Assembly (NCBI GenBank): GCA_036245525.1
Contig: BTPG01000004.1
Span: forward strand, 230,052,153-230,116,152
DNA from: Semisulcospira habei
Lineage: Eukaryota > Mollusca > Gastropoda > Semisulcospiridae
DNA: 64,000 nucleotides
Reading direction: 5' to 3'
Every line of letters starts with the position of its first letter. The stretch's first letter is position 1. Positions 1-8,884 of this stretch are shown here, piece after piece. The position numbers and the translations under genes are program-made. The notes below the pieces were generated by a model. The model saw nothing but the letters and a program-made list of their open reading frames with translations. It was not told the DNA's origin and did no database searches.

Positions 1-560
1 CCCTCGTAGGGTTTGACATTAATATGTACTACAATGGGCTTGTCATTTCTGCTCTTAGCAATCTTCACTGCGCTGTTTCCGACTTTCTCCATGATTCTGT
101 AAAGACCTGTCCATCCTAGATCAAGTTTCTGTTTAGCGTTTGGTGGGTACCATCTCCATGATTCTGTAAAGACCTGTCCATCCTAGATCAAGTTTTTGTT
201 TAGCGTTTGGTGGGTACCATCTCCATGATTCTGTAAGGACCTGTCCATCCTAGATCAAGTTTCTGTTTAGCGTTTGGTGGGTACCATCTCCATGATTCTG
301 TAAGGACCTGTCCATCCTAGATCAAGTTTCTGTTTAGCGTTTGGTGGGTACCATCTCCATGATTCTGTAAAGACCTGTCCATCCTAGATCAAGTTTTTGT
401 TTAGCGTTTGGTGGGTACCATCTCCATGATTCTGTAAGGACCTGTCCATCCTAGATCAAGTTTTTGTTTAGCGTTTGGTGGGTACCATCTCGGGCCAAAC
501 CCACATTCCTGCTTCTACTGGTCTCTCTTTACACGTTTTGTCATAAAATTGGTGCTGTAA
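1..560 (-). mobile_element. Ty3/Gypsy-like pol remnant, integrase C-terminal tail
   Basis: Read on the minus strand, the first 160 bases translate to a stretch with KLDLGWTGLYRIMEKVG, then KIAKSRNDKPIVVHINVKPY. This is the typical C-terminal end of Ty3/Gypsy integrases (WTGPY, then KPxVVHxNxLKPY). At about 545-497 a further piece reads DKTCKERPVEAGMWVW, the usual segment just before that domain (GDxVW). Between them the sequence is broken by six 67-bp tandem copies, and 67 is not a multiple of three, so no intact frame remains. The rest of pol and any LTR are not visible; the element runs off the left edge. Decayed and non-functional. Family assignment is from motif reading; the clade within Gypsy is not resolved. 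Confidence 0.7.
89..490. repeat. 67-bp minisatellite, 6 units, inside the Gypsy remnant
   Basis: Units begin with CCATGATTCTGTAA at 89, 156, 223, 290, 357 and 424 and are nearly identical (AAAG/AAGG and TTC/TTT variants). The unit is the integrase-tail sequence itself, so the array arose by local amplification inside the retrotransposon. Confidence 0.9.
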
Positions 561-1107
561 CCGGACTGGGTATAGGCGACTTAATAGTTATTAGATAGTC
601 AAGAACTGCCAATCTAATACAGTACTCAAGTGCCCAGTTTAGTCCGCATCTCTTTTGTGGTCTAGGAAAGGTCTGGAGATATCTGTGGGGAGTAATTATT
701 TAGATAAGTCTACCCTAATCTCGCATGCGCACAAAATCCGTGTAGTTCAATATTATTTGCCTCGCGTTGTGTTCAAAAGTCAAGTTACCTGCGCAATAGA
801 CCAACCACAGTATCCAGAAAGACCCTATTTTGACTGGAGTTGGTGTTTGTTGCTGTTAGCGTTTCTACCGAGTTACCAATGTGCGCTCGCACGATCAGTC
901 ACACATGCATAGTCATACCGGACAGTCGTACACACAAATAAACCTCTCGCACGGACACACGCACAGTCTCAGTCTCACTCTGGCTGAGCATCCATAAGAT
1001 GGAAATAAGGTTTCAAGATTTACGTGACACCAGAAAAGCATTCATGATGAAACAACATATCAAAGTTAGTCAAACCGGCCAATGCAAGTGCCAATAACCT
1101 TAAACAT
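561..1107. other. no recognised feature
   Basis: Unique-looking sequence. An 85-codon open frame (655-912) has no recognisable domain and no supporting signals. A short CA-rich stretch lies near 890-970. Confidence 0.5.
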
Positions 1108-1235
1108 CTAGGCCTAACACCTATACCTTCGAATACGACAGCTAGCAAACTTAGCTCCTATGTCTGACACCTATAACGTTGATTACGATTCCTAGCGAAC
1201 CTAGCTCCTAGGCCTAACACCCTTACGCACTTACT
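1108..1235. repeat. degenerate 50-bp tandem repeat, about 2.5 units
   Basis: CTAGGCCTAACACCTATA-like starts occur at 1108, 1158 and 1208 with several substitutions between units. Confidence 0.6.
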
Positions 1236-1316
1236 GATAAAACCTACGTGCTGTGCTAGCACGCCCTAAACTTTATTTAGGTGAATTAGGACTGAACTGA
1301 AATGCTACTGTTCCTA

Positions 1317-1552
1317 TGGGGTAGGGCCGGGGTGGTTGAGGAGATCATTGTTCACAATCGCCTCGTGGGGCAGGGCCGGGGTGGTTCGAGGAAATCATTG
1401 TCCGCAATCGCCTCGTGGGGTAGGGTCGGGAAATGTAGGAGATCACTGTTCGCAATTGCCCACGGGGGAGGGGGGGGGGGAAGGGAGGGGAGTGTGAGAA
1501 ATCACTGTTCGCAATCGCTCACGGGGGAGGGGGGGGGGGTGGTGGTGATCAT
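1317..1552 (+). repeat. G-rich minisatellite, about 5 units of 50-60 bp
   Basis: Units start with TGGGG(T/C)AGGG and carry GAGATCATTGTTCNCAATCG. The last two units contain G runs of ten or more. Runs of three or more G at short spacing make G-quadruplex formation on this strand plausible. Confidence 0.8.
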
Positions 1553-2237
1553 TGTTTAAATCACCCAGAGACGATTCGATTATTTAGGATCGGCTGCTTT
1601 ATAGGTCATGTTACATTTTCAAATTGGCCAGTTCAGGCAGTAAGAGGACCGGTGTTGTTGTTTTTTTTAAATCATTTTTGCCTTGTTTGAAAATTTGTAG
1701 TAGGGCTGAATGTTGGAATTTGCTGGAAATTTCTAGTTAGATGAGAGGAGACATGTTTGGTGCTTTGATTCATACCATTCGCTGAGCTTATCCAGTGGAC
1801 ATTTGTGGGCCTATGTTGAGTTGCCGTTGACGTAGTGATTTGAGGGGCACGCTGATTTCAGCTGTGCTTGGGTGTGGGGTTGGTAAGGAATCAGGTTCAT
1901 ATCCAAGAAATAACTGAGACTGTCAATGTGCTGTTGTTGTTTTTTGTGTTTTGTTTTGTTATTTTGTGCATGGCCAATGTGCAGCTGGTGGGCGGTAGTG
2001 TTTTTTTTTTAGGCGATTGAAATATTAGGGGATGCCTGGGACTGACTAAGGCTAAGATACTGGACAGTACGGAAACGGCACTGTGTTCAATGGCCTATAC
2101 AGCATGGAGTGGATGTGCATTACAAGTGGACATCATCATCATCATCTCCTACAACTGGTACATAGTCGTTAGACAACGCCTCCAAAAACGTGGAAATGCG
2201 GCCGTTACGAGGGTTAACAGTCCCAAGCCACCAAAAC
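1553..2237. other. intergenic; one dispersed-repeat fragment
   Basis: No gene seen. Positions about 2150-2200 (CTACAACTGGTACATAGTCG ... CCTCCAAAAACGTGGAAATG) match the 68-bp unit tandemly repeated at 45797-46080, so this is a single dispersed copy. A short (CAT)n precedes it. Confidence 0.5.
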
Positions 2238-2662
2238 ATAATAATAATAATAATAAGCGCATTAAATAGGCGCTTTATCCCAATTGAAAATCGGCTCAAA
2301 GCGCCGCCGCGAACTGAACCCAACAAGCACGCTCACGTGAACCACGCGCATTCACTCACACACTGTACATAAACACAGAACATTCACGTGGTGCTAAGGG
2401 CAAGCTCAAGCGAGCTACTGTAGTTTTTGGAAATTGAAAATCGTTTGTATTTGAAATTTGATTAAGTGGGCTGAAACTGATACCAAAGTGGAGGGGGAGG
2501 AAGAGCCGGAGTACCCGGAGAAAGAACCCCCGACGGTCCGCCCGAATTAACGGTGACACTTACTAGAGGAGAAAAATCCGACGCCGGAACCCGTAATCGA
2601 ACCTCGCACCTTTAGCATTGGTGGCAGGCGCCTTAACCACTGCATATGCGCCACGGACCGCC
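2238..2662 (-). mobile_element. tRNA-derived SINE, family A, copy 1
   Basis: Read on the minus strand, the head has an A-box-like TGCAGTGGTTAAGG and a B-box-like GGTTCGATTAC, followed by a conserved body and a (TTA)n tail at the plus-strand left end. A second copy at 42576-42988 has the same head, body and tail, which fixes the limits. The A/B boxes make a pol III tRNA-like origin likely. The body phrase around AAGAGCCGGAGTACCCGGAG is the best-conserved part. Confidence 0.75.
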
Positions 2663-2689
2663 CCAGTTTCCATGAATTGGCGCATCTAC

Positions 2690-2810
2690 GAGTTATGGCA
2701 TTCGCCGAGTTGCTGTTTGACGAAATGTCACGTCGACGGGTTGACAATTCGCCGAGTTGTCACGCAGATGAATTGTCATTTGACCAGTCGTCATTCAACG
2801 AGTTAACGTA
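2690..2810. repeat. degenerate CGAGTTG-phrase cluster
   Basis: CGAGTTATG, CGAGTTGCTG, CGGGTTGACA, CGAGTTGTCA and CGAGTTAACG recur within 120 bases. Similar phrases appear inverted around 48130-48245. Origin unknown. Confidence 0.4.
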
Positions 2811-2926
2811 GACTCTGATTCAGTTACTGTTAGAAGACGAAGGGCTTTAACTCATTCTACCCCAAAACCGGAAATCCCCAAATTTTGCCGTTGTCATCTG
2901 ATGACTACATTGCAGTGCAGGACACA

Positions 2927-3007
2927 GATCGACCATGATAGTTCTCAAGGGTGATCCCATAGGCGCCAAGCTATTCTGGCATCACCCTTGAACTGTCATG
3001 GTCGATC
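2927..3007. repeat. palindromic fold-back element (family P), copy P1
   Basis: Starts GATCGACCATGATAG and ends CATGGTCGATC, with TTCTCAAGGGTGATCCCA / TGGCATCACCCTTGAA arms. One of at least eight full or half copies in the window (P1 to P8). Confidence 0.85.
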
Positions 3008-3062
3008 CATATCTTGCTGTGGTGTGTCTGGGGTAGAATGAGTTAAGCATGCGATATTAATC

Positions 3063-5066
3063 TCGCCAGAGGCAAGACGAGTAACAGTATGTGCCTGTGT
3101 GTGTATGTGTGTGCATATACAGACCAAGTTTAAATATGCGACATATTGTCTTAAGAGTTTGCTGTAGTTTGATTTTATATGTCTGTGAAACCAACGACAA
3201 TTTTCCAGTGATGACAATAGTGTATGAATTGTGATGTGTGAAATTATTGCAAGCTCACACAGAAGGGATTTGTTTTGCTGTTGCATGTTTCATTTGATTG
3301 CTTCCGTTCTGTCACTTGCACACCCGTTGGACTGAGTCTTCCACTTGACTCATCCATACCCCAGTGCCCAAAGGCCATCAGGCAGACGTCAGCTGCCATT
3401 GGCCCGTGCACAGCTGTGCGTACATCAACAGTGGCCGACGTCAGCCTGATGCCCATTTGTGCATTGGGATATTGCCCCTTGTGTCTGCTGCCTTTGTATC
3501 ATTGCCTGCTCTGTGGAGCGGGTTGCTTGGGTTTACTATTGCCCTGATGTTAGCTTTGACCTGCTCTGTGGAGCGGGTTGGGTTTATATTGCCCCTTGTG
3601 TGTCTGCTGCGTTTGTATCTTTGCCTGCTCTGTGGAGCGGGTTGCTTGGGTTTACTATTGCCCTGATGTTAGCTTTGACCTGCTCTGTGGAGCGGGTTGG
3701 GTTTATATTGCCCCTTGTGTGTCTGCTGCCTTTGTATCATTGCCTGCTCTGTGGAGCGGGTTGCTTGGGTTTACTATTGCCCTGATGTTAGCTTTGACCT
3801 GCTCTGTGGAGCGGGTTGGGTTTATATTGCCCCTTGTGTGTCTGCTGCATTTGTATCTTGCCTGCTCTGTGGAGCGGGTGTTGGGTTTATATTGCCCTGG
3901 TGTCGTGCTTTGACCTGCTCTGTAGAGCGGGTTGTTTGGGTTTACTATTGCCCTGAAGTCGGCTTTGACCTGCTCTGTAGAGCGGGTTGTTTGGGTTTAC
4001 TATTGCCCTGAAGTCGGCTTTGACCTGCTCTGTGGAGCGGGTTGTTTGGGTTTACTATTGCCCTGAAGTCGGCTTTGACCTGCTCTGTAGAGCGGGTTGT
4101 TTGGGTTTACTATTGCCCTGAAGTCGGCTTTGACCTGCTCTGTAGAGCGGGTTGTTTGGGTTTACTATTGCCCTGAAGTCGGCTTTGACCTGCTCTGTGG
4201 AGCGGGTTGTTTGGGTTTACTATTGCCCTGAAGTCGGCTTTGATCTGCTCTGTGGAGCGGGTTGGGTTTACTATTGCCCTGAAGTCGGCTTTGACCTGCT
4301 CTGTGGAGCGGGTTGTTTGGGTTTACTATTGCCCTGAAGTCGGCTTTGACCTGCTCTGTGGAGCGGTTGGTTGGGTTTACTATTGCCCTGAAGTCGGCTT
4401 TGACCTGCTAGGTGGAGCGGGTTGCTTGGGTTTACTATTGCCCTGAAGTCGGCTTTGACCTGCTATGTGGAGCGGGTTGTTTGGGTTTACTATTGCCCTG
4501 AAGTCGGCTTTGACCTGCTCTGTAGAGCGGGTTGTTTGGGTTTACTATTGCCCTGAAGTCGGCTTTGATCTGCTCTGTGGAGCGGGTTGTTTGGGTTTAC
4601 TATTGCCCTGAAGTCGGCTTTGATCTGCTCTGTGGAGCGGGTTGGGTTTACTATTGCCCTGAAGTCGGCTTTGACCTGCTCTGTGGAGCGGGTTGCTTGG
4701 GTTTACATTACCCTGAAGTCGGCTTTGACCTGCTAGGTGGAGCGGGTTGCTTGGGTTTACTATTGACCCTGAAGTCGGCTTTGACCTGCTCTGTGGAGCG
4801 GGTTGCTTGGGTTTACATTACCCTGAAGTCGGCTTTGACCTGCTAGGTGGAGCGGATTGGGTTTACTATTGCCCTGAAGTCGGCTTTGACCTGCTCAGTT
4901 TTCTGTCTTGTCTGCAGGGGAGGAAAGTCCTGCATGCACCACACTACTTCGATGAGCGTGTCCGTACTTGTTGCCAGTTGTGCTTCATGTGTGACAGCTG
5001 TAGATACAAAGTGACTGCTAACAAGATTGTGCACAGACATTAATGGGGCAGGTTCACTGGCGTGAG
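3063..5066 (+). repeat. duplicated locus, copy A (long array form)
   Basis: This segment and 48891-49670 match on both sides of a shared minisatellite. The left flank runs from CCAGAGGCAA through the TTAAGAGTTTGCTG and ACTGAGTCTTCC phrases. The right flank runs from CAGTTTTCTGTCTTGTCTG to GGGGCAG. Copy A has about 26 array units, copy B only three or four. The right flank starts with a good 3' splice-site-like stretch (TTTTCTGTCTTGTCTGCAG). A 41-codon frame follows to a TAA at about 5042, containing CQLCFMCDSC, which resembles half of a zinc-binding (LIM-like) module. Copy B keeps the frame open, but I count more amino-acid-changing than silent differences, so current coding function is doubtful. 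Probably a mobile or segmentally duplicated non-coding unit. Confidence 0.7.
3480..4905 (+). repeat. 55/51-bp minisatellite with 119-bp higher-order units
   Basis: Basic unit CTCTGTGGAGCGGGTTG(TTTG)GGTTTACTATTGCCCTGAAGTCGGCTTTGACCTG; the bracketed tetranucleotide is present in 55-bp and absent in 51-bp versions. The first 360 bases form three 119-bp higher-order repeats that add TGTGTCTGCTGCNTTTGTAT. Open frames through the array are a by-product of repetition. Confidence 0.9.
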
Positions 5067-5217
5067 TGGCAGTCCGAGTGGGACAAAGAGGAAGCTAACA
5101 AGCTCTTTCTAAGGCTTGAGGTGTCTGACAGTCTACCTTATCACTGAGGCAGCTGTCGTTGCTCGGCTCCACATCGGGCACACGTATGTTACGCACTCTT
5201 ATTTACTAAAACAGGAG

Positions 5218-5595
5218 AAAAGTTGTACATCGCTTAACGTCCCGACAGCAACAAGACGTTCTCAGGACGTGCCTGCACTGCTTGTGAGAAAAAACCTAAA
5301 CAGAATATTGAATGTGTGTCGCCACCCGGTCTAATACGTTAAATAAACCTACGACATGGGGCCTAAATAAAGCTAAGACCATTTAGCAACACACATCCAA
5401 TATCAAGAGCTACAGGCAGTGCAGACAGGGAGAGTTTAAAAGCGGAAAATACAGGTGAATGGACCATGGGTAGACAGAAACACATGCCCCAGAATAGGGG
5501 AGAAAACCCACCCTGTGGGGCTGAACAGGGTGACCCTGGAAACTAAAAAGTAGTTAACCCCACCCAAGTCCCCCAGGGCAGACCCGGGTGGGGTA
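5218..5595 (-). mobile_element. SINE-like retroposon, family C, copy 1
   Basis: Flanked by an 11-bp target-site duplication TAAAACAGGAG (5207-5217 and 5596-5606). Its tail end, GTACATYGCTTAACGTC, is on the left and the GC-rich head on the right, so it reads on the minus strand. Other copies: 6974-7336, 16671-17057, 30569-30912 and a fragment at 7495-7553. No A/B box is visible, so the head is not tRNA-like. No coding capacity. Confidence 0.85.
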
Positions 5596-5606
5596 TAAAA
5601 CAGGAG

Positions 5607-6022
5607 CGTCCATGGTGTTACGCCTGCGACGAGCTGTACTCTGTTAAACACTTTTTGCTGTCTTGTGCCAATTTAATTGACACAAGGTATAAACACTTCA
5701 CAGCAGACTCCTTAAGAATTTTGTTCCGGGATGTACCACCGGACAAAATCTTCAGTTTTCTGAGAGAGTGCAATATTTTTTAATAAGATTTGAGCAGTCA
5801 TAGACTATGATAAGTCTATTATTTTGACCTTATTGAAAGTCTTTAGACGTTTTCTTGAAAGGCATGTGCGACCTTTTAGCATGAAATATTTTAAAGATAT
5901 ATTTACATCTTGTCTTAAAACCTTTTTTCTTAGTTTGGCTGGCCAGATTTTTACCCATCCCGCCGTGAGATGGCCTTAGCTGCCTGCTTGGCGTTAAACC
6001 CAAATAACTAACTAGCAAGAGG
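5607..6022. other. no recognised feature
   Basis: AT-rich sequence between family C copy 1 and the fold-back at 6023; nothing recognised. Confidence 0.4.
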
Positions 6023-6195
6023 CAATATAAGTTATGGTCGCAGGAGTTTGCTACAAGGACCCTTGTAGACCTGAGGGAGGTCAAAGGAATCATTGTACCC
6101 TGAAGGCATGAGGGGTACAATGGTTCCTTTGACCCCCCCTCCTCAGGCCTACAAGGCTCTGTGTAGCAATCCCCTGCGACCAATAACTTATATTG
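6023..6195. repeat. fold-back element, second type
   Basis: Left arm (6023-6101, starting CAATATAAGTTATGGTCGCA) and right arm (6110-6195, ending TGCGACCAATAACTTATATTG) are inverted copies with scattered mismatches and a loop of about 8 bases. Not related in sequence to family P. Confidence 0.85.
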
Positions 6196-6353
6196 TTAGA
6201 TTTATTATGGGACATGAAGGTTGGGAGACTGACACTGAATACATTTTTAACCCATATCATACTGAGGCTAAAAGCTTCAAATTTGTACACTGCTATATGC
6301 AAGCTACATTATAAAAACTAGACCGAAAGGGTTGACTGCCAGTGCCTGTAATT

Positions 6354-6519
6354 TAGAAGAAGCTACCAAGTGAGTAGGAAAAAGCACCGTCAAGGGAGAG
6401 AATTGTGCATGATAGACCAATGATCATAGATCTACTTTGGTCCAAGCACACACAAAAAAGATATGCACAATTCTCTCCCTTGACAGTGCTCTTTCCTCCT
6501 CACTTGGTAGCTTCTTCTA
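6354..6519. repeat. fold-back element, third type
   Basis: Arms of 57 bases (6354-6410 and 6463-6519) are almost perfectly inverted: TAGAAGAAGCTACCAAGTGAG against CTCACTTGGTAGCTTCTTCTA, continuing to AATTGTGCAT / ATGCACAATT. The 52-base loop is unique. Confidence 0.9.
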
Positions 6520-6564
6520 ATCTACATTATAGTACTTACATATAAGTATATAGGTCAATGGCTT

Positions 6565-6593
6565 TAGTTCAAGGGTAGTGCCAGAATAGCTTG
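6565..6593 (+). repeat. family P half copy, P2
   Basis: TAGTTCAAGGGTAGTGCCAG plus AATAGCTTG matches the left arm of the palindromic family; the right arm is missing. Confidence 0.7.
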
Positions 6594-6644
6594 TAAAGTT
6601 TCAGCTAAATTGGTCAAAATGGTTTCCTAAGCAAATAACTCCAC

Positions 6645-6960
6645 AAAACAGAGAGAGAGAGAGAGATGATCAAACGTTTTTATTCAGAATAAAGTTTTAG
6701 GCATGCGAATGCCTCTCTTACAAACTGTGCTGCTGCTCTACACACACAAATATACATCGTGCAACACAGTAAAGTATACAAAAACAACACAAAAACACAG
6801 TGTCAACAACCTTCAACAGTACAAAAAGGCATAAAAAAAACGGGGGCGGCGAGGGGGGGGGGGGGGGGGGGGGGGAAGGAAAAAAAAACAACATATATAT
6901 ACATAAACAGCGACATAAGCTGAAGGTCATCTTGTAACTAAAACATGTCTCTGAGAATAC
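6645..6960. repeat. low complexity: (GA)n, G23, A-rich
   Basis: (GA)n at 6650-6666 and a run of 23 G at 6853-6875 followed by A-rich DNA. A minus-strand frame here is built on the homopolymer and is not a gene. Confidence 0.7.
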
Positions 6961-6973
6961 AGCATCAATAGAG

Positions 6974-7336
6974 TGTGTTGGATTGTACATTGCTTAACGT
7001 CCCGACAGCAACATGACTTTCTCAGGACGTGCCTGCACTGCTTGTGGAAAAAAACCCAACTAAACAGAATATTAAATGTATGTCGCCAGCCGGTCTAATA
7101 TGCTAAATAAACCTAAGACCATTTAGCAACACACATCCAATATCAAGAGCTACAGCAGCGCAGACAGTAGGGAGAGTTTAATAAATGAAAATACTGGTGA
7201 ATGGACCAAGGGTAGACAGAAACACATGCCCCAGAAGAAAGGGGAAAACCCACCCTGTGGGGCTGACCAGGGTGACCGTGGGAACTAAAACGAATTTAAC
7301 CCCACCCAAGTACCCCATGGCAGACCCGGGTGAGGG
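6974..7336 (-). mobile_element. SINE-like retroposon, family C, copy 2
   Basis: Same sequence order as copy 1. The flanking duplication GCATCAATAGAG is at 6962-6973 and 7337-7348. Confidence 0.85.
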
Positions 7337-7440
7337 GCATCAATAGAGGAGAATGGAATCGTGGTATTAGTTTAGAAGGAAAAGGCGATCCTTAAAAATA
7401 CTAAATTTAGAAACTGATAGACGAGATGTCAATGTGGAGG

Positions 7441-7442
<2 letters not shown>

Positions 7443-7497
<55 letters not shown>

Positions 7498-7553
7498 GTT
7501 GGCTTAACGTCCCGACAGCAACAAGACTTTCTCAGGATGTGCCTGCACTGTTT
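7443..7553. repeat. (GA)n microsatellite plus family C fragment
   Basis: (GA)n at 7443-7494 is followed directly by about 58 bases of the family C tail region (GGCTTAACGTCCCGACAGCA onward), ending in a short (TG)n. Confidence 0.8.
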
Positions 7554-7605
7554 GTGTGTGTGTGTGCGCGTGTATAAACTGTGCTCAACATCGCTCTCCA
7601 ACAAC

Positions 7606-7826
7606 CAAGTTGTAGTCCGTTACTGGCTTGGCCGTATACACCAAGTTGTAGTCCGTTACTGGCTTGGCCGTATACACCAAGTTGTAGTCCGTTACTGGCT
7701 TGGCCGTATACACCAAGTTGTAGTCCGTTACTGGCTTGGCCGTATACACAAAGTTGTAGTCCGTTACTGGCTTGGCCGTATACACCAAGTTGTAGTCCGT
7801 TACTGGCTTGGCCGTATACACCAAGT
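7606..7826. repeat. 36-bp minisatellite, 6 units
   Basis: Unit CAAGTTGTAGTCCGTTACTG + GCTTGGCCGTATACAC, almost invariant. Since 36 is a multiple of three the array is open on both strands. No start context or flanking exon supports translation. Confidence 0.9.
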
Positions 7827-7993
7827 TTTATGACACAGGTCTAGATTTTGTTTTATCACTCATTCCCCTGTGTATTTCGAACATGTTTTTGCTTGTAATA
7901 AACCAGGTACTGCTCTCGTCAGCGGACCCACCTGACCGAATTGATGCTAAACACCGAACCTTTCTTTTGTTGCGACTGTTCTGTGGATTTACT

Positions 7994-8071
7994 ATCACAG
8001 TTCAAGGGTGGTGCCAGAGTAGCTTGGCGCCAGAGGCGCCAAGCTATTCTGGCACCACCCTTGAACTATGA
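7994..8071. repeat. family P fold-back, copy P3
   Basis: Arms TTCAAGGGTGGTGCCAGAGT / ATTCTGGCACCACCCTTGAA meet at AGCTTGGCGCC-AGA-GGCGCCAAGCT. One central arm mismatch. Confidence 0.9.
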
Positions 8072-8477
8072 TGTTTGTTAGTGTCTTTCCTGTTTTCAAT
8101 TCATTGCGTTGTTCAGGGTGCGTGTAGATAGGACAGTGAGGTTGTAAGTAGCAGACCTCACAGAATGACATTGACCCACGGTCAGTCCGGACCATGCCAT
8201 GCTATGCTATGACAGGAGTGTCTATATCAGCAGACATTCAGAGAATTGTAGCCCACAGGTTGCGATAAACACTGAATATAAATACAGCAAAATTACTATT
8301 GTATTTGTAAATGAACTGCTGATTTTTAAGTAGTTTATGGTTTTCAGGTGCCTCGTTGTTAGTATGTAGTGCGTCAGGGATGAATGGTTTAATTATTATT
8401 ATAATTATTATTGTTATTATTATTGTTATTTAAATTGTTGTTATTATTATGGTCATCATTATTATTGCTGTGTGTTA
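8072..8477. other. AT-rich, no gene seen
   Basis: Contains (ATT)n-like stretches at about 8390-8465. No feature recognised. Confidence 0.4.
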
Positions 8478-8572
8478 TAACCCAACTAAAGTCAAAATTT
8501 GTTCAGACCTTTTCCGGTGCCCCGTCTTTGAGATCACCTTCGTGGTGGACAAAGGTCACTTGTTTAACTTTT
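8478..8572 (+). mobile_element. SINE family B body fragment
   Basis: AAAATTTGTTCAGACC ... CTTCGTGGTGGACAAAGG matches the body of the tRNA-headed element at 45490-45660 read on its own strand. The tRNA-like head is absent here. Confidence 0.6.
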
Positions 8573-8630
8573 TGCAACTACGCCTAGGACTGTATGCATG
8601 TATGTGTTCGGTCTGTTTCAGTGTCATTTC

Positions 8631-8884
8631 TGTACATCTGACAGACAATACTATCGGCAACCAGCAATACCTGGCCATGGCGAGTATCGAAGCGCGCCAT
8701 GGTGAATCCTGTTCGGAAAATGGAGGCCACAGACTGGCGGTTAATGGGTATTACGATAACGACCAGCTGTCAACTTTTGTTGAAATTACGGCAGCCAAAA
8801 CTGCTACAGATGACCTCCGGACAGGGTCATGCGTATGCATCTGGAATGGCGGCGCTGAGCGGCAAACTTGGGGCATTTCCGTGA
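8631..8884 (+). pseudogene. possible exon of a membrane-protein gene, left part
   Basis: A good acceptor-like stretch, GTGTTCGGTCTGTTTCAG, ends at about 8630. It is followed by an open frame with MASIEARHGESCSENGG and TGSCVCIWNGGAERQTWG before the frame runs into LINE sequence at 8885. The far side of the LINE (12232-12763) opens with another frame that ends in a membrane segment. I infer, without proof, that both belonged to one exon split by the LINE. No domain recognised with confidence; no clear target-site duplication was found to fix the join. Confidence 0.3.

Noticed and set aside
2690..2810. A defined transposon based on the CGAGTTG phrases
   Set aside because: Spacing is irregular and no ends or duplications could be placed; kept only as a low-confidence repeat.
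3275..5043. Series of overlapping 60-111-codon frames
   Set aside because: All pass through the 55-bp minisatellite in different phases; no start context or domain apart from the short right-flank frame.
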